A stretch of DNA of 64,000 nt, taken from Candidatus Rokuibacteriota bacterium (lineage in GTDB: Bacteria; Methylomirabilota; Methylomirabilia; Rokubacteriales; CSP1-6). Below, piece by piece: positions 25,642 through 34,052 of the stretch. The position numbers and the translations under genes are program-made. The notes under the pieces are model-generated. The model was not told the DNA's origin, made no database searches, and was given only the letters and a program-made list of their open reading frames with translations. How positions within the stretch are numbered: the first letter of the stretch is position 1; each line of letters opens with the position of its first letter. The stretch is from positions 1-64,000 of the forward strand of contig QHRU01000041.1 in the NCBI GenBank assembly GCA_003220225.1. Direction: 5' to 3'.

Positions 25642-26808
25642 CTACTTGATGTCCAGCTTCGACCAGCCGCCGACGGAGACGATGGCGTTCTTGCCCGCGT
25701 CCCAGCGGTAGACCTTGTAGTAGGTCGCCCTGCGATAGTGGTTATCCGCCGTCATCTCGATCGGCCCGCCGCGCAGCCCCCGGGTGTCGACGCTCACGCT
25801 CGACAGCGCCTGCGCCAGCTTCTCGCGCGTGCACGGCCAGCCGCACTTGCGCAGCCCGGCCTCGAGCACCATCGCGGAGGTCCAGCCCTCGGCCATGTAG
25901 TGCGCGGGGTGGTTCGTCTGGCCCTGCACGAGCTTCGTGATCTCCGCGTGGATCGGCAGGCTCTCGATGAACATCGCGTTGCCCGTCAGCGCGTGCAGGT
26001 TGGGCGCGCGCAGCCGCGTCAGCTCGTCCTGGGCGGGCTGGTGGCCGTACAGGATGTAGTTGCCCTTCCAGCCGATGCGGTGGAGCGCCTCGAACACGCC
26101 GATCTCGACGCCCCACGGCGCCCACGAGAACACCCAGTCCGCGCCCGCATCCTTGAGGTTCTGGGCGAACGGCGTGAAGTCGGAGGCGGCGCCCGGCACG
26201 ACCACGACGGGGATGGTGTCCATCCCCAGCTCCCGGGCGTGCTGCTCGGCGAACTCCAGCTCGATGCGCGACAGCGGGATATCCTGCGCCGCGAAGCCGA
26301 CCCTCACCTTCTTCGTCCCCGACTGCTCCTTGATGAAGCCCAGCGCCATGCGGCTGTCCCACTTGCTGCCGAACGACGTCGTGCAGAAGATCAGCGGCGC
26401 CGCCGGCGGAAACGCCTCGCGCGGGCACACGCCGCCGCCGAACAGGAGCGGCGTCTTCGACGCCTCCGCCTCGGTCATGACGGGCTTGTAGGTCGGCGAG
26501 ATCGACGCGTTGATCAGCAGCAGCGCGCCGTCCGTGAGCTTCTTGGCCGCCGCCGCCGCGCGCTGCGGCTCGCCGCGATCGTCCTCGTAGGTGATCACCA
26601 CCGGGTGGCCGTTGATCCCGCCGGCCTCGTTCACGCGCTTGAAGTACGTACGATAGGCCTCGTAGGTCGGCGCGTAGCCCGCCGAGAACGGGCCGGTGAT
26701 GGCCGCCGTCATGCCGACGCGATACGGCTCGGGCGCCTGGGCGGCCGCCGGATGCGCCGCCACGAGCGTGAGCACGCCAACGGCGGCACTGAGGATGCGT
26801 CCTCGCAT
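25642..26808 (-). CDS. Liv-type ABC transporter substrate-binding protein
   Basis: The 388-residue protein has a signal peptide (about 1-24, ending AAHPAAAQA) and a type I periplasmic binding fold: YRVGMTAAITGPFSAGYAPTYEAYRTYFKRVNEAGGI, ITYEDDRGEPQRAAAAAKKL, and PVVVVPGAASDFTPFAQNLKDAGADWV. It delivers a small solute, perhaps an amino acid, amide or aromatic acid, to LivHM. The CoA ligase gene 1 nt upstream suggests an organic acid that is activated after uptake. Confidence 0.9.
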   Translation of the reverse strand: MRGRILSAAVGVLTLVAAHPAAAQAPEPYRVGMTAAITGPFSAGYAPTYEAYRTYFKRVNEAGGINGHPVVITYEDDRGEPQRAAAAAKKLTDGALLLINASISPTYKPVMTEAEASKTPLLFGGGVCPREAFPPAAPLIFCTTSFGSKWDSRMALGFIKEQSGTKKVRVGFAAQDIPLSRIELEFAEQHARELGMDTIPVVVVPGAASDFTPFAQNLKDAGADWVFSWAPWGVEIGVFEALHRIGWKGNYILYGHQPAQDELTRLRAPNLHALTGNAMFIESLPIHAEITKLVQGQTNHPAHYMAEGWTSAMVLEAGLRKCGWPCTREKLAQALSSVSVDTRGLRGGPIEMTADNHYRRATYYKVYRWDAGKNAIVSVGGWSKLDIK

Positions 26809-26809
26809 G

Positions 26810-28786
26810 TCAGCTCTCCTTCTTGTCCCGTGTCAGGGCGGCCACCTCGGCGGTGATCCGCCGCTCTTCGTCGGACGCGAACATCGACTCGACCAGGTCG
26901 TGGTAGCGCTCGAGCATCAGCCGGCGCTTGACCTTGCGCGTGGGCGTGACGGGCTCGCCCTCCTGCTCGGGATCCAGCTCGCGCGGCAGCACACGGAAGG
27001 TCTTCACCTGCTCCACGCGACCGAAGGACGCGTTCGCGCGCGCGATCTCCGCGTCGAGCAGGCGCGTCACCTCCGGGTGCGCGGCCAGCGACGCGTACCC
27101 GGTGTGCGTGAGCCCACGCTCGCGCGCCCACTCGGCGACCGTTTCGTAATCCATCTCGATCAGCGCGGCGAGGTACTTGCGGCCCTCGCCGAAGACGACG
27201 GCGTCGCTGACGTAGGGGCTCGCGCGCAGGCCCGTCTCGATCTGCGACGGGCTGACGTTCTTGCCGCCGGCGGTGATCACGAGGTCCTTCCGCCGGTCGA
27301 CGAGGCGGAGGGCACCCTCGGCTGTCCGCTCGGCGACGTCGCCCGTGAGCAGCCAGCCGTCGCGGTACGCGGCCGACGTCGCCTCGGGGTCGCGCCAGTA
27401 GCCCGCGAAGAGATCGGGACCGCGCACGCGCAGCTCGCCGTCGTCGCCGAGCGCGACCTCGACGTTGGGCGCCGGCGCTCCGACGTCGCCGGGCCGCGGG
27501 TACGGCCCGCGCTGGCCCGAGACGAGGGCGCCGCCCGTCTCCGTCTGGCCGTACGCCTCGCACAGGTTCACGCCCCAGACCTGCCAGAGCGTGGCCACCG
27601 CCGGCGGCAGCGGCGCGCCGCTGGAGATCAGCAGCCGCACCCGCGCGAAGCCGACCTTCTCCAGCAGCCAGCGGAACACGAGCCCGCGGGCGACTATCCG
27701 CATGGGGGGCCCCGAAATGGCCCCCCATACCCCCCCGCGCTCGTCGCGCCCCGGCAAAGCCGTGGCGCCCCTCGATAACCGCCCCCATACCCCCCCGCGC
27801 TCGTCGCGCCCCGGCAAAGCCGTGGCGCCCCTCGATACCGCCCGGGCTCCGAGCCGCAGCGCCGCGTGATACGCCGCGCGCTTGAGGGTGGTCGAGGCGT
27901 CGATGCCGACCAGGAGGTGCGCCGCGAATTTCTGCAGATATCGCGGCACGGTGAACACGAACGTCGGAGCCACCTCGTACAGGCTCTCCGCGACGGTCGC
28001 GAGGCTCTCCGGATAGTGCGGGACGATGTCGGCCAGCAGCGGCATCGTGATGACCGTGTTGCGCCCCATCGTGTGGCACAGCGGCAGCATCGCGACGACC
28101 CGATGCTCGCCGTCGGTCAGGATCGGATAGTGGGCCAGGATGTTCGCGCACGCGGCGAGGTGCTGGCCGTGGCGGTAGAGCGCGCCCTTCGGATGGCCGG
28201 TCGTGCCCGACGTGTAGACGATGGTCGCCGCGTCGTCCGGCCGCACGCCCGCGGCCAGCCGAGCGAGGGCGTCGACCGGGGCCAGGGCGCGACCGGCGGC
28301 CTCGATGTCGGCGAACCGGTGCACGCGGGTGCTCCGGTACATGAACAGCGCGCGGGTGTCGACGACGATCACGCCGCGCACACCGGGAGCGTCGTCGAGC
28401 ACCGCCAGCGTCTTGTCGAGGTGCTCCTGGTCCTCGACGATCACCACGCGCGCGCCGCCGTGCTCGAGGAGATAGCGCACCTCGCCGGGCGCGCTCGTCG
28501 GGTAGATCCCGTAGGTGACGGCGCCGAGCGCCTGCGCCGCGAGGTCCGCGATCGTCCACTCCGGGCACGGGTCGCCGAGGATCGCCACCGTGCTGCCGCG
28601 GCCGACGCCGAACCGCGCGGCCAGCCCCTGCGCCACCGCCGCCACGCGCGCCGCCAGGGCCGCCCACGTCGTCTCGCGATAGACGCCGAGCTCCTTGGCC
28701 CGGAACGCGACGCGCGCGGGGCGCGCACGCGCGCGCTCGACCAGCAGGCCGGGGATGGTGGACGCGCGGAGGCGGCTGAAGTCCAT
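26810..28786 (-). CDS. AMP-forming acyl-CoA synthetase interrupted in frame by a palindromic element
   Basis: The 658-residue ANL-superfamily ligase has P-loop-like TIVYTSGTTGHPKGALY, YGQTETGGALVSG, the adenylation hinge LLTGDVAERTAEGALRLVDRRKD and C-terminal Lys region VTPTRKVKRRL. It resembles long-chain (FAA1/FadD15-type) ligases. Residues about 314-362 (27700-27843) are encoded by the dispersed palindromic element, including a perfect 20-residue duplication (SRGATALPGRDERGGVWG-type). The frame survives, so the protein may be functional with an extra loop before LVFRWLLEKVG. First gene of the Liv operon. Confidence 0.88.
   Translation of the reverse strand: MDFSRLRASTIPGLLVERARARPARVAFRAKELGVYRETTWAALAARVAAVAQGLAARFGVGRGSTVAILGDPCPEWTIADLAAQALGAVTYGIYPTSAPGEVRYLLEHGGARVVIVEDQEHLDKTLAVLDDAPGVRGVIVVDTRALFMYRSTRVHRFADIEAAGRALAPVDALARLAAGVRPDDAATIVYTSGTTGHPKGALYRHGQHLAACANILAHYPILTDGEHRVVAMLPLCHTMGRNTVITMPLLADIVPHYPESLATVAESLYEVAPTFVFTVPRYLQKFAAHLLVGIDASTTLKRAAYHAALRLGARAVSRGATALPGRDERGGVWGRLSRGATALPGRDERGGVWGAISGPPMRIVARGLVFRWLLEKVGFARVRLLISSGAPLPPAVATLWQVWGVNLCEAYGQTETGGALVSGQRGPYPRPGDVGAPAPNVEVALGDDGELRVRGPDLFAGYWRDPEATSAAYRDGWLLTGDVAERTAEGALRLVDRRKDLVITAGGKNVSPSQIETGLRASPYVSDAVVFGEGRKYLAALIEMDYETVAEWARERGLTHTGYASLAAHPEVTRLLDAEIARANASFGRVEQVKTFRVLPRELDPEQEGEPVTPTRKVKRRLMLERYHDLVESMFASDEERRITAEVAALTRDKKES
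27700..27840 (-). repeat. Bipartite palindromic element inside a coding sequence, with 60-bp tandem duplication
   Basis: The A-module hairpin is at 27702-27728. It is followed by two module-B units with exactly 60-bp period (27721-27780 and 27781-27840) that match over about 56 bp. A 60-bp period keeps the reading frame. This copy is in the opposite orientation relative to its host gene compared with the copies found after stop codons. Confidence 0.9.
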
Positions 28787-28833
28787 CGCGGTCTGGCGAT
28801 TCTACGGCGTGGTACCCCGCCCGCGGAAGGCCG

Positions 28834-28839
28834 TATAGT
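28834..28839 (+). promoter_or_regulatory. -10-like box upstream of the QueG-like cluster
   Basis: TATAGT lies 10 nt before ATG 28850 in the divergent gap from the ligase gene. It predicts a very short or absent leader. No ribosome site is seen. Confidence 0.4.
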
Positions 28840-28849
28840 GGGGACCCTG

Positions 28850-29692
28850 ATGGCGACGGACGGCGTCGTGCAGGCGGTGAAGCGCGTGGGATTGGATGCC
28901 GGCGCGCGCGTCGTCGGCGTCGCCGCCGCCGAGGCCTTCCGCGCGGGCGTGCCCGAGGGCTTTCGGCCGGAGGACATCCTGCCGGGAGCGCGCAGCGTCG
29001 TCGTCGCCGGCGGCGACGGGCCCACCGCGGGCGCGTGGCGGTGCCCCGACCACCGCGTGATGGAGATCACCGGCTACGATCTGCGAGAGAACGTCGCCAT
29101 CCACGCGATGTGCGACTACATCGAGCGCGAGCTCGGATATTACGCCGTGCAGGCGCCCTCGCTGCCGGTGCACGGCCACGAGCCGCCGATGAGCATGATG
29201 CACGCCGCCGAGCTGGCCGGCCTCGGCACGCGCAGCTTCGCCGCGCACATCATCCTGAACCCGGAGTACGGCCTGCTCTACTACGCCGCGCTCATCACCA
29301 CGCTGCCGCTGCCGGCCGACCCGCCGCTGGCCGAGCCTGCGTGCCCGCACCCGGGCTGCGTGGCCATGTACAAGCGCATCGGCACCACCCCCTGCCTGCG
29401 CGTGTGCCCGGCGTGCCTGTCGGGAACGCTGAAGGACGCGCGCATCGAGACATCGACCTACGACCGCGAGAAGTGCCACTCGCGCGCGCAGACGTACGGC
29501 ATCGGCTCGTTCCAGAAAGCGCTGCTCGCGGTCGTGAACGAGGACGACGCCGGGCGACGCCGCGAGATGATCCACTCCGACTTCTTCGCGAAGTCCGTGC
29601 AGTCGGTCGGGTTCTTCCGCGACTCGATCGCGCAGTGCTTCGAGTGCATGCGCGTCTGCCCCGTCGGCCGCAAGCACAGGAAGCTGAAGTGA
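28850..29692 (+). CDS. QueG-like 4Fe-4S protein, paralog 1
   Basis: The 280-residue protein resembles epoxyqueuosine reductase / reductive-dehalogenase-like proteins: N-terminal GARVVGVAAAEAF, SMMHAAELAGLGTRS, ILNPEYGLLYYAALITTLPL, then two Fe-S regions, CLRVCPACLSG and CFECMRVCPVGR, with extra Cys in ACPHPGC. The bound cofactor could be cobalamin plus two [4Fe-4S] clusters, as in QueG, but the length is shorter than QueG (about 350-380) and no HEAT-repeat tail is present. No signal peptide. Likely a redox enzyme of unknown substrate. A paralog follows. Confidence 0.7.
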   Translation: MATDGVVQAVKRVGLDAGARVVGVAAAEAFRAGVPEGFRPEDILPGARSVVVAGGDGPTAGAWRCPDHRVMEITGYDLRENVAIHAMCDYIERELGYYAVQAPSLPVHGHEPPMSMMHAAELAGLGTRSFAAHIILNPEYGLLYYAALITTLPLPADPPLAEPACPHPGCVAMYKRIGTTPCLRVCPACLSGTLKDARIETSTYDREKCHSRAQTYGIGSFQKALLAVVNEDDAGRRREMIHSDFFAKSVQSVGFFRDSIAQCFECMRVCPVGRKHRKLK

Positions 29693-29786
29693 GCGCAACA
29701 CCCAGTACCAGGAGCGCACGGAGCCGGGCCGCATCTCTAGCGGGCCACCCACGGCTCGAGCCGGCCGCGCGGCACCCGCTACAACA

Positions 29787-30644
29787 ATGACAGAGTTGCC
29801 CGCGAACGCCACGAAGCGTCTGAAGACGATGGCCATCAGCGCCGGCGCCGCCGTCGTCGGCGTCGCCGACGCCGCCGCCTTCGACGCCCACGCGCCGGCC
29901 CGGCACCGTCCGGCCGACCTGCTGCCCGGGGCGCGCACGGTGGTGGTGGTCGGCGGGGCGCAGCCGCGCGCCGGCGACTGGGTGGCCACCTCACCGTGGC
30001 TGCTCTCCACGATGGGAACGACGGAGCGCATCCAGGGCGTGGGCCGGCGGCTCGCGCAGTCGATCGAGAGCGAGCTGGGATACTACGCGCTCTACGTGCC
30101 GCCGGGCACCGCGAGCGGCGACACCCCGTTCCTGTCGCTCATGCTCGCCGCCGAGCTGGCGGGTCTCGGCTCGCGCAGCCTCGCCGGCCCGATCCTCAAT
30201 CGCGAGCACGGCTTCATGTACTGGAGCGCCGTGATCACCACGGCGCCTCTCGAGGTGGACGGGCCGGAGACGGCGCCCGCCTGTCCCGCGCCGCCGTGCC
30301 GCGAGATGTGGGAGCGCGAGCACACCACGCCCTGCCTGCGCGTGTGCCCGCTCCACGAGGGCGGCTGCCTGGCCGGCCGGCTCGAGGACGGCCGCGCCGT
30401 CCGCACCGGCTACGACGCCGCGCGCTGCAACACGCGCGTGCACACGCACTGGGTCGGCGGCTTCCAGAAGGTGCTCGAGGAGACCCTCAACGAGCCCGAC
30501 CGCGAGAAGCGCAAGATGCTGGTCTACGGCGATTTCATGACGCGCACCCTGTGGGCGATCACGTACTCGTCGACGAACATCGCGCAGTGCTTCGAGTGCA
30601 TGCGCGTGTGCCCGGCCGCGCACGGGCTCAAGGAGATGCGATAG
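29787..30644 (+). CDS. QueG-like 4Fe-4S protein, paralog 2
   Basis: The 285-residue product is clearly a paralog of the preceding gene: GAAVVGVADAAAF, LMLAAELAGLGSRSLAGPILNREHGFMYWSAVITTAPL, CLRVCPLHEGGCLAG and the nearly identical ending AQCFECMRVCPAAHGLKEMR. All cluster cysteines are kept. The two may form a heterodimer or act on related substrates. The 94-nt gap before it has no clear promoter. It is followed directly (0 nt) by the next small gene. Confidence 0.7.
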   Translation: MTELPANATKRLKTMAISAGAAVVGVADAAAFDAHAPARHRPADLLPGARTVVVVGGAQPRAGDWVATSPWLLSTMGTTERIQGVGRRLAQSIESELGYYALYVPPGTASGDTPFLSLMLAAELAGLGSRSLAGPILNREHGFMYWSAVITTAPLEVDGPETAPACPAPPCREMWEREHTTPCLRVCPLHEGGCLAGRLEDGRAVRTGYDAARCNTRVHTHWVGGFQKVLEETLNEPDREKRKMLVYGDFMTRTLWAITYSSTNIAQCFECMRVCPAAHGLKEMR

Positions 30645-30926
30645 ATGGGCTTCTTCCGGCTCGACCCCGAGGTCTACGCGCGCCACAAGGACGACGTGCT
30701 GAGGCTGTCGAACTCGTTCCAGCGCATCGATGCGCGCGGTCTCAGCGACCGCGAGATCGCCGAGCGCCTCGGCCTGGACGAGCCGACGGTGACGGAGATC
30801 CGCGTGATCGCCGAGCGTGACTGCTATCCCCTCGACGAGTGGCAGCGGGCGATCGAGTTCAAGCGCAAGGCGTGCCGCGACTGGGCGGCGGCGGCGCTGA
30901 AACGACCCGACCTCAAAGATTCGTGA
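30645..30926 (+). CDS. Small protein with helix-turn-helix-like segment
   Basis: The 93-residue product has a helix-turn-helix-like stretch GLSDREIAERLGLDEPTVTEIRVIAERD flanked by charged helices (N-terminal RLDPEVYARHKDDVLRLS, C-terminal EWQRAIEFKRKACRDWAAAA). It could be a small regulator or an adaptor subunit. Its start abuts the stop of the QueG-like gene and its stop overlaps the next GTG (GTGA), which argues for a structural role within the same complex rather than an independent regulator. Confidence 0.65.
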   Translation: MGFFRLDPEVYARHKDDVLRLSNSFQRIDARGLSDREIAERLGLDEPTVTEIRVIAERDCYPLDEWQRAIEFKRKACRDWAAAALKRPDLKDS

Positions 30927-31159
30927 CGCTGTATTTCTTCGAGCGGATCACCGACGACGACTTCATCGGCCCCGTGATCGTGGCCGCGCCGTCGGAGGAC
31001 GAGGCGTGGCGGCTGCTCGCCGCGCGCGAGCGCAGCCAGCGGCCGGCGCTCGAGGCGCTGGGCTGGCAGATCGCGCAGGACCTCGCGGCCATGCCCGCGC
31101 GCGCCGCGATCGTCTACCCCGGCCATTACCGCAACGCGCTGCTGGACGGCCCCGCGTGA
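30923..31159 (+). CDS. Small protein of unknown function
   Basis: The 78-residue product starts with GTG 30923 (overlap GTGA with the previous stop) and reads VTLYFFERITDDDFIGPVIV...EDEAWRLLAARE...GWQIAQDLAAM. It has an alpha/beta character with no cysteines or membrane segment. I do not recognise a family. It is coupled again to the fusion gene (GTGA at 31156-31159), so all three genes are likely translated together. Confidence 0.6.
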   Translation: MTLYFFERITDDDFIGPVIVAAPSEDEAWRLLAARERSQRPALEALGWQIAQDLAAMPARAAIVYPGHYRNALLDGPA

Positions 31160-33189
31160 GCGCGCGCGGCGCCCACCTCGTCGGCAGCGTGCCGCTGGCC
31201 AGCGCGGAGGCCGTGTTCACCACGCTCGCGAGCGAGCTCGGCGACCGCCTGCGCCGGATGCCCGACGGCGAGACGGGCCCGCGCTCCGACTGGATCGTCT
31301 GGCAGCTGCCCGTCTTCACCTCGCAGCCGCGGCTCGAAGTCGTGCCTCCGGCGCCGGACGGCTGGCGGCCGCTGCCGCGCGTCCGGCTCGAGGACGGCGC
31401 GCGCGCCGAGGACGTGCGCTTCGAGGCGCTCGGCTACGCCGACGCCGCCGTCGCGTCGTACCGCGTGTTCGCGCGGCTCAAGCGCGACGGCCGCGTGCCC
31501 GTGGCCTGCCGCTTCCAGGTCTGCCTGCCCACGCCGCTGGCGCCGATCAGCGCGTTCGTGGTGCCCGAGCACCAGGGCGCCCTCGAGCCGGCGTACGAGG
31601 CGCGCCTGCTCGCGGAGCTGCGGCTCGTGGTCCAGGAGGTGCCCCACGACCAGCTCGCGATCCAGTGGGACACCAACTTCGAGTTCGGGATGCTCGAGGG
31701 CGTCTTTCCCGTGTGGTTCGACGACGTCAAGGGCGGCATCCTCGAGCGCCTGCTCCGGCTCTCGCGCCAGGTGCCGGCCGACGTCGAGCTCGGCTATCAC
31801 TTCTGCTACGGCGACGTCCAGCACCGTCACTTCACGGAGCCCCGCGACGCCGCCAGGCTCGTGGAGATCGCCAACGCGCTCGCCGCGAGCCTCGGCCGCC
31901 CACTGACCTGGGTCCACCTGCCCGTGCCGCGCGATCGCGCCGACGACGCGTACTACGCGCCGCTGGCCGGGCTGCGGCTGCGGCCGGAGACCGAGCTCTA
32001 TCTCGGCCTCGTCCACCACACCGACGGCGTGGCCGGCACGGCGCGCCGCATCGACGTCGCGCGGCGCTTCGCCGCCGACTTCGGCATCGCCACGGAGTGC
32101 GGCTGGGGCCGGCGCGCGCCGGCGACGCTGCCGGAGCTGCTGCGCATTCACCGCGAGCTCAGCCGGGGCGCTCCCGACGCGCGCGCCCCGCGGCGGGCGT
32201 TTCGCTGGCCCGCCGGATTCGCCCGCGTGCCCGACGACGACTGGACGCGGCAGCCCGTCGACACGTTCGGCCTGCGTTACGACACCGTCGAGCAGCACGG
32301 CTGGTATCGCAACCTCGACCCGACCGTCGAGGACCTGGCGCGCCATCTCGACGAGGGCCAGATCCTCGTGGACTACTCCGGCGGCACCGGCATTCTCCTC
32401 GACCGGCTGAAGCTGCGGATCTTCGACCGCCCGGTCGGCATGCTGATCGCCGACAGCTCGCCGAAGTTCCTGCGCGTCGGGCTCGACAAGTTCGGCGACG
32501 ACGAGCGCGTCGCGTTCCGCCTGCTGCGCTGGCTGAAGGAGGACAGGCGCCTGGAGCTGCTCGAGGAAGTGCTGGGACCCGAGCTGGTCGCGCGCGGCGT
32601 GGACGCGCTGGCCTCGACCAACGCCATCCACCTCTACCTCGACCTGCCGCAGACGCTGGCGTCGTGGGCGCGGGTGCTGCGGCCGGGCGGGCGCGTGTTC
32701 GTGCAGTCCGGCAACATCCGCAATCCGAGCGCGCGGCCGAGCGAGTGGATCCTGGACGAGACCGTCTGGACGATCCACGAGGTGGCCACCGGACTCGTGC
32801 GCAACGATCCCCGGTACGCGGCGTACCGGCCGCTGCTCGACGACGAGGCGCGGATGCAGGCGCACCTCGCCTACCGCGACCGCGTCTTCCTGCCCGTGCG
32901 GCCGCTCGAGTACTACGTGCGCGGCCTGGAGGGCGCCGGCTTCACCGTCGAGTCGGTCACCGCGCGCACGATCGACGCCAGCGTCGACGACTGGTTCGAA
33001 TTCCTCAGCGCCTACCACGAGGCCGTGCTGGGCTGGGTCGGCGGCTCGGCCAAGGTCGACGGCAAGGCGGCGGGCGCGCCGGCCGTGAGCGACCGGCTCG
33101 CGCTGATCCGCCACGCGATGGACACGCTGTTCGGCGGGCGGCCGGCGTTCCGGTGCTGCTGGACCTACATCAACTGCGTGAAGCCCTAG
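31156..33189 (+). CDS. MetE-like TIM barrel fused to SAM-dependent methyltransferase-like domain
   Basis: The 677-residue protein starts with GTG 31156. Residues about 1-370 resemble the cobalamin-independent methionine synthase/UROD-like barrel (HLVGSVPLASAEAVFTTLASELGDRLRRMPDGETG, IQWDTNFEFGMLEG, LTWVHLPVPRDR, TECGWGRRAP). Residues about 400-677 look like a class I methyltransferase (ILVDYSGGTGILLDRL, TNAIHLYLDLPQTLASWARVLRPGGRVFVQSG). The barrel lacks the HxC zinc pair seen in the stand-alone MetE-like gene at 20985-22010. The pairing suggests methyl-group or one-carbon chemistry, but the reaction is unknown. It converges with echA-like gene with no gap. Confidence 0.7.
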   Translation: MSARGAHLVGSVPLASAEAVFTTLASELGDRLRRMPDGETGPRSDWIVWQLPVFTSQPRLEVVPPAPDGWRPLPRVRLEDGARAEDVRFEALGYADAAVASYRVFARLKRDGRVPVACRFQVCLPTPLAPISAFVVPEHQGALEPAYEARLLAELRLVVQEVPHDQLAIQWDTNFEFGMLEGVFPVWFDDVKGGILERLLRLSRQVPADVELGYHFCYGDVQHRHFTEPRDAARLVEIANALAASLGRPLTWVHLPVPRDRADDAYYAPLAGLRLRPETELYLGLVHHTDGVAGTARRIDVARRFAADFGIATECGWGRRAPATLPELLRIHRELSRGAPDARAPRRAFRWPAGFARVPDDDWTRQPVDTFGLRYDTVEQHGWYRNLDPTVEDLARHLDEGQILVDYSGGTGILLDRLKLRIFDRPVGMLIADSSPKFLRVGLDKFGDDERVAFRLLRWLKEDRRLELLEEVLGPELVARGVDALASTNAIHLYLDLPQTLASWARVLRPGGRVFVQSGNIRNPSARPSEWILDETVWTIHEVATGLVRNDPRYAAYRPLLDDEARMQAHLAYRDRVFLPVRPLEYYVRGLEGAGFTVESVTARTIDASVDDWFEFLSAYHEAVLGWVGGSAKVDGKAAGAPAVSDRLALIRHAMDTLFGGRPAFRCCWTYINCVKP

Positions 33190-33939
33190 TCAGGCCTTTC
33201 GCCGGGCGCGGATGGCGTCCATCGCGCGCTTGTGTTCGTCGGAGTCGAGGCAGACCTTGAAGTGCGTCTCCATCTCGCGGCGGAACGCGTCGAACTCCAG
33301 ATCGAAGGCGCGCGCGGCGAGGACCTTGCTGGCGCGGACGCTGGCGGGCGGCAGCGCCAGGAACTTCTGCACGGTCGCGTCCAGCTCCCGCTCGAAGTCG
33401 GCGGCGGCCACCGTGCGGTTGACCAATCCGTAGCGCTCGGCCGTGGGCGCGTCGATCGGCTCGCCGAGCAGGATCAGCTCGCGGGCCCGCGCGCCGCCGA
33501 TGAGGCGCGGCAGGCGGTAGAGCGACATCGATGGGATGAGGCACTCCTTCACCGCCGGCAGCCCGAGCCGCGCGGCGTCGGAGGCGAGGCGATAGTCGCA
33601 GACGAGCGCCAGCTGCAGGCCGCCCCCGAGACAGTGGCCGTTGATGCCCGCGACGAAGAGCCGGTCCATCCGCTCGATGGCGACCATCGCGTCTTCCCAC
33701 GCGACGAAGTCGGCGAGGCCGAAAGAGCCGGAGGCGAGCGCGTCGAGGTCGACGCCGGTCGAGAAGGCTCGACCGGCCCCCGTGAGCACGACGACGCGGA
33801 CGTCGGGGGCGCGCGCGATACGGGCGACCACCTCGCCGAGGTCGCGCACCCACTCCTCGTTGCCGGCGTTCAGCACCTCGGGGCGGTCGAGCGTGACGCG
33901 CGCGACCGCGCCCTCGACGACGAGGCGGATCGTCCTCAC
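33190..33939 (-). CDS. Enoyl-CoA hydratase/isomerase family protein
   Basis: The 249-residue crotonase-fold protein has the oxyanion-hole segments GAGRAFSTGVDLDAL and INGHCLGGGLQLALVCDYRLAS, and PAVKECLIPSMSLYRLPRLIGGARARELIL. Only one of the two catalytic glutamates of true hydratases is evident near KECLIP, so an isomerase or other crotonase reaction is possible. The start is GTG 33939, overlapping the stop of a short upstream reading frame (GTGA). Confidence 0.87.
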   Translation of the reverse strand: MRTIRLVVEGAVARVTLDRPEVLNAGNEEWVRDLGEVVARIARAPDVRVVVLTGAGRAFSTGVDLDALASGSFGLADFVAWEDAMVAIERMDRLFVAGINGHCLGGGLQLALVCDYRLASDAARLGLPAVKECLIPSMSLYRLPRLIGGARARELILLGEPIDAPTAERYGLVNRTVAAADFERELDATVQKFLALPPASVRASKVLAARAFDLEFDAFRREMETHFKVCLDSDEHKRAMDAIRARRKA

Positions 33940-34043
33940 GGCCGGACGGGCGTGAACTCCGTCGGGTCGTGCGCGTCGAGGGGCGCGCCGACGACAGCGG
34001 CCGCCACGGCGCCCCTCACGAAGCGGCGGCGCGTGAGGCCCAT
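33936..34043 (-). CDS. Micro-ORF with Tat-signal-like sequence
   Basis: This 35-residue frame reads MGLTRRRFVRGAVAAAVVGA... and ends EFTPVRP. TRRRF plus a hydrophobic Ala-rich run is a typical twin-arginine signal peptide, but no mature domain follows: the TGA overlaps the enoyl-CoA hydratase GTG. It is either a remnant of a deleted exported protein that now supplies translation coupling, or a real micro-peptide. Confidence 0.45.
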   Translation of the reverse strand: MGLTRRRFVRGAVAAAVVGAPLDAHDPTEFTPVRP

Positions 34044-34052
34044 GCGATCCGG

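Noticed and set aside
27700-27840. Insertion sequence in the acyl-CoA ligase
   Set aside because: There is no transposase and no target-site duplication that I can see; the inserted sequence matches the short palindromic element found elsewhere in the window.
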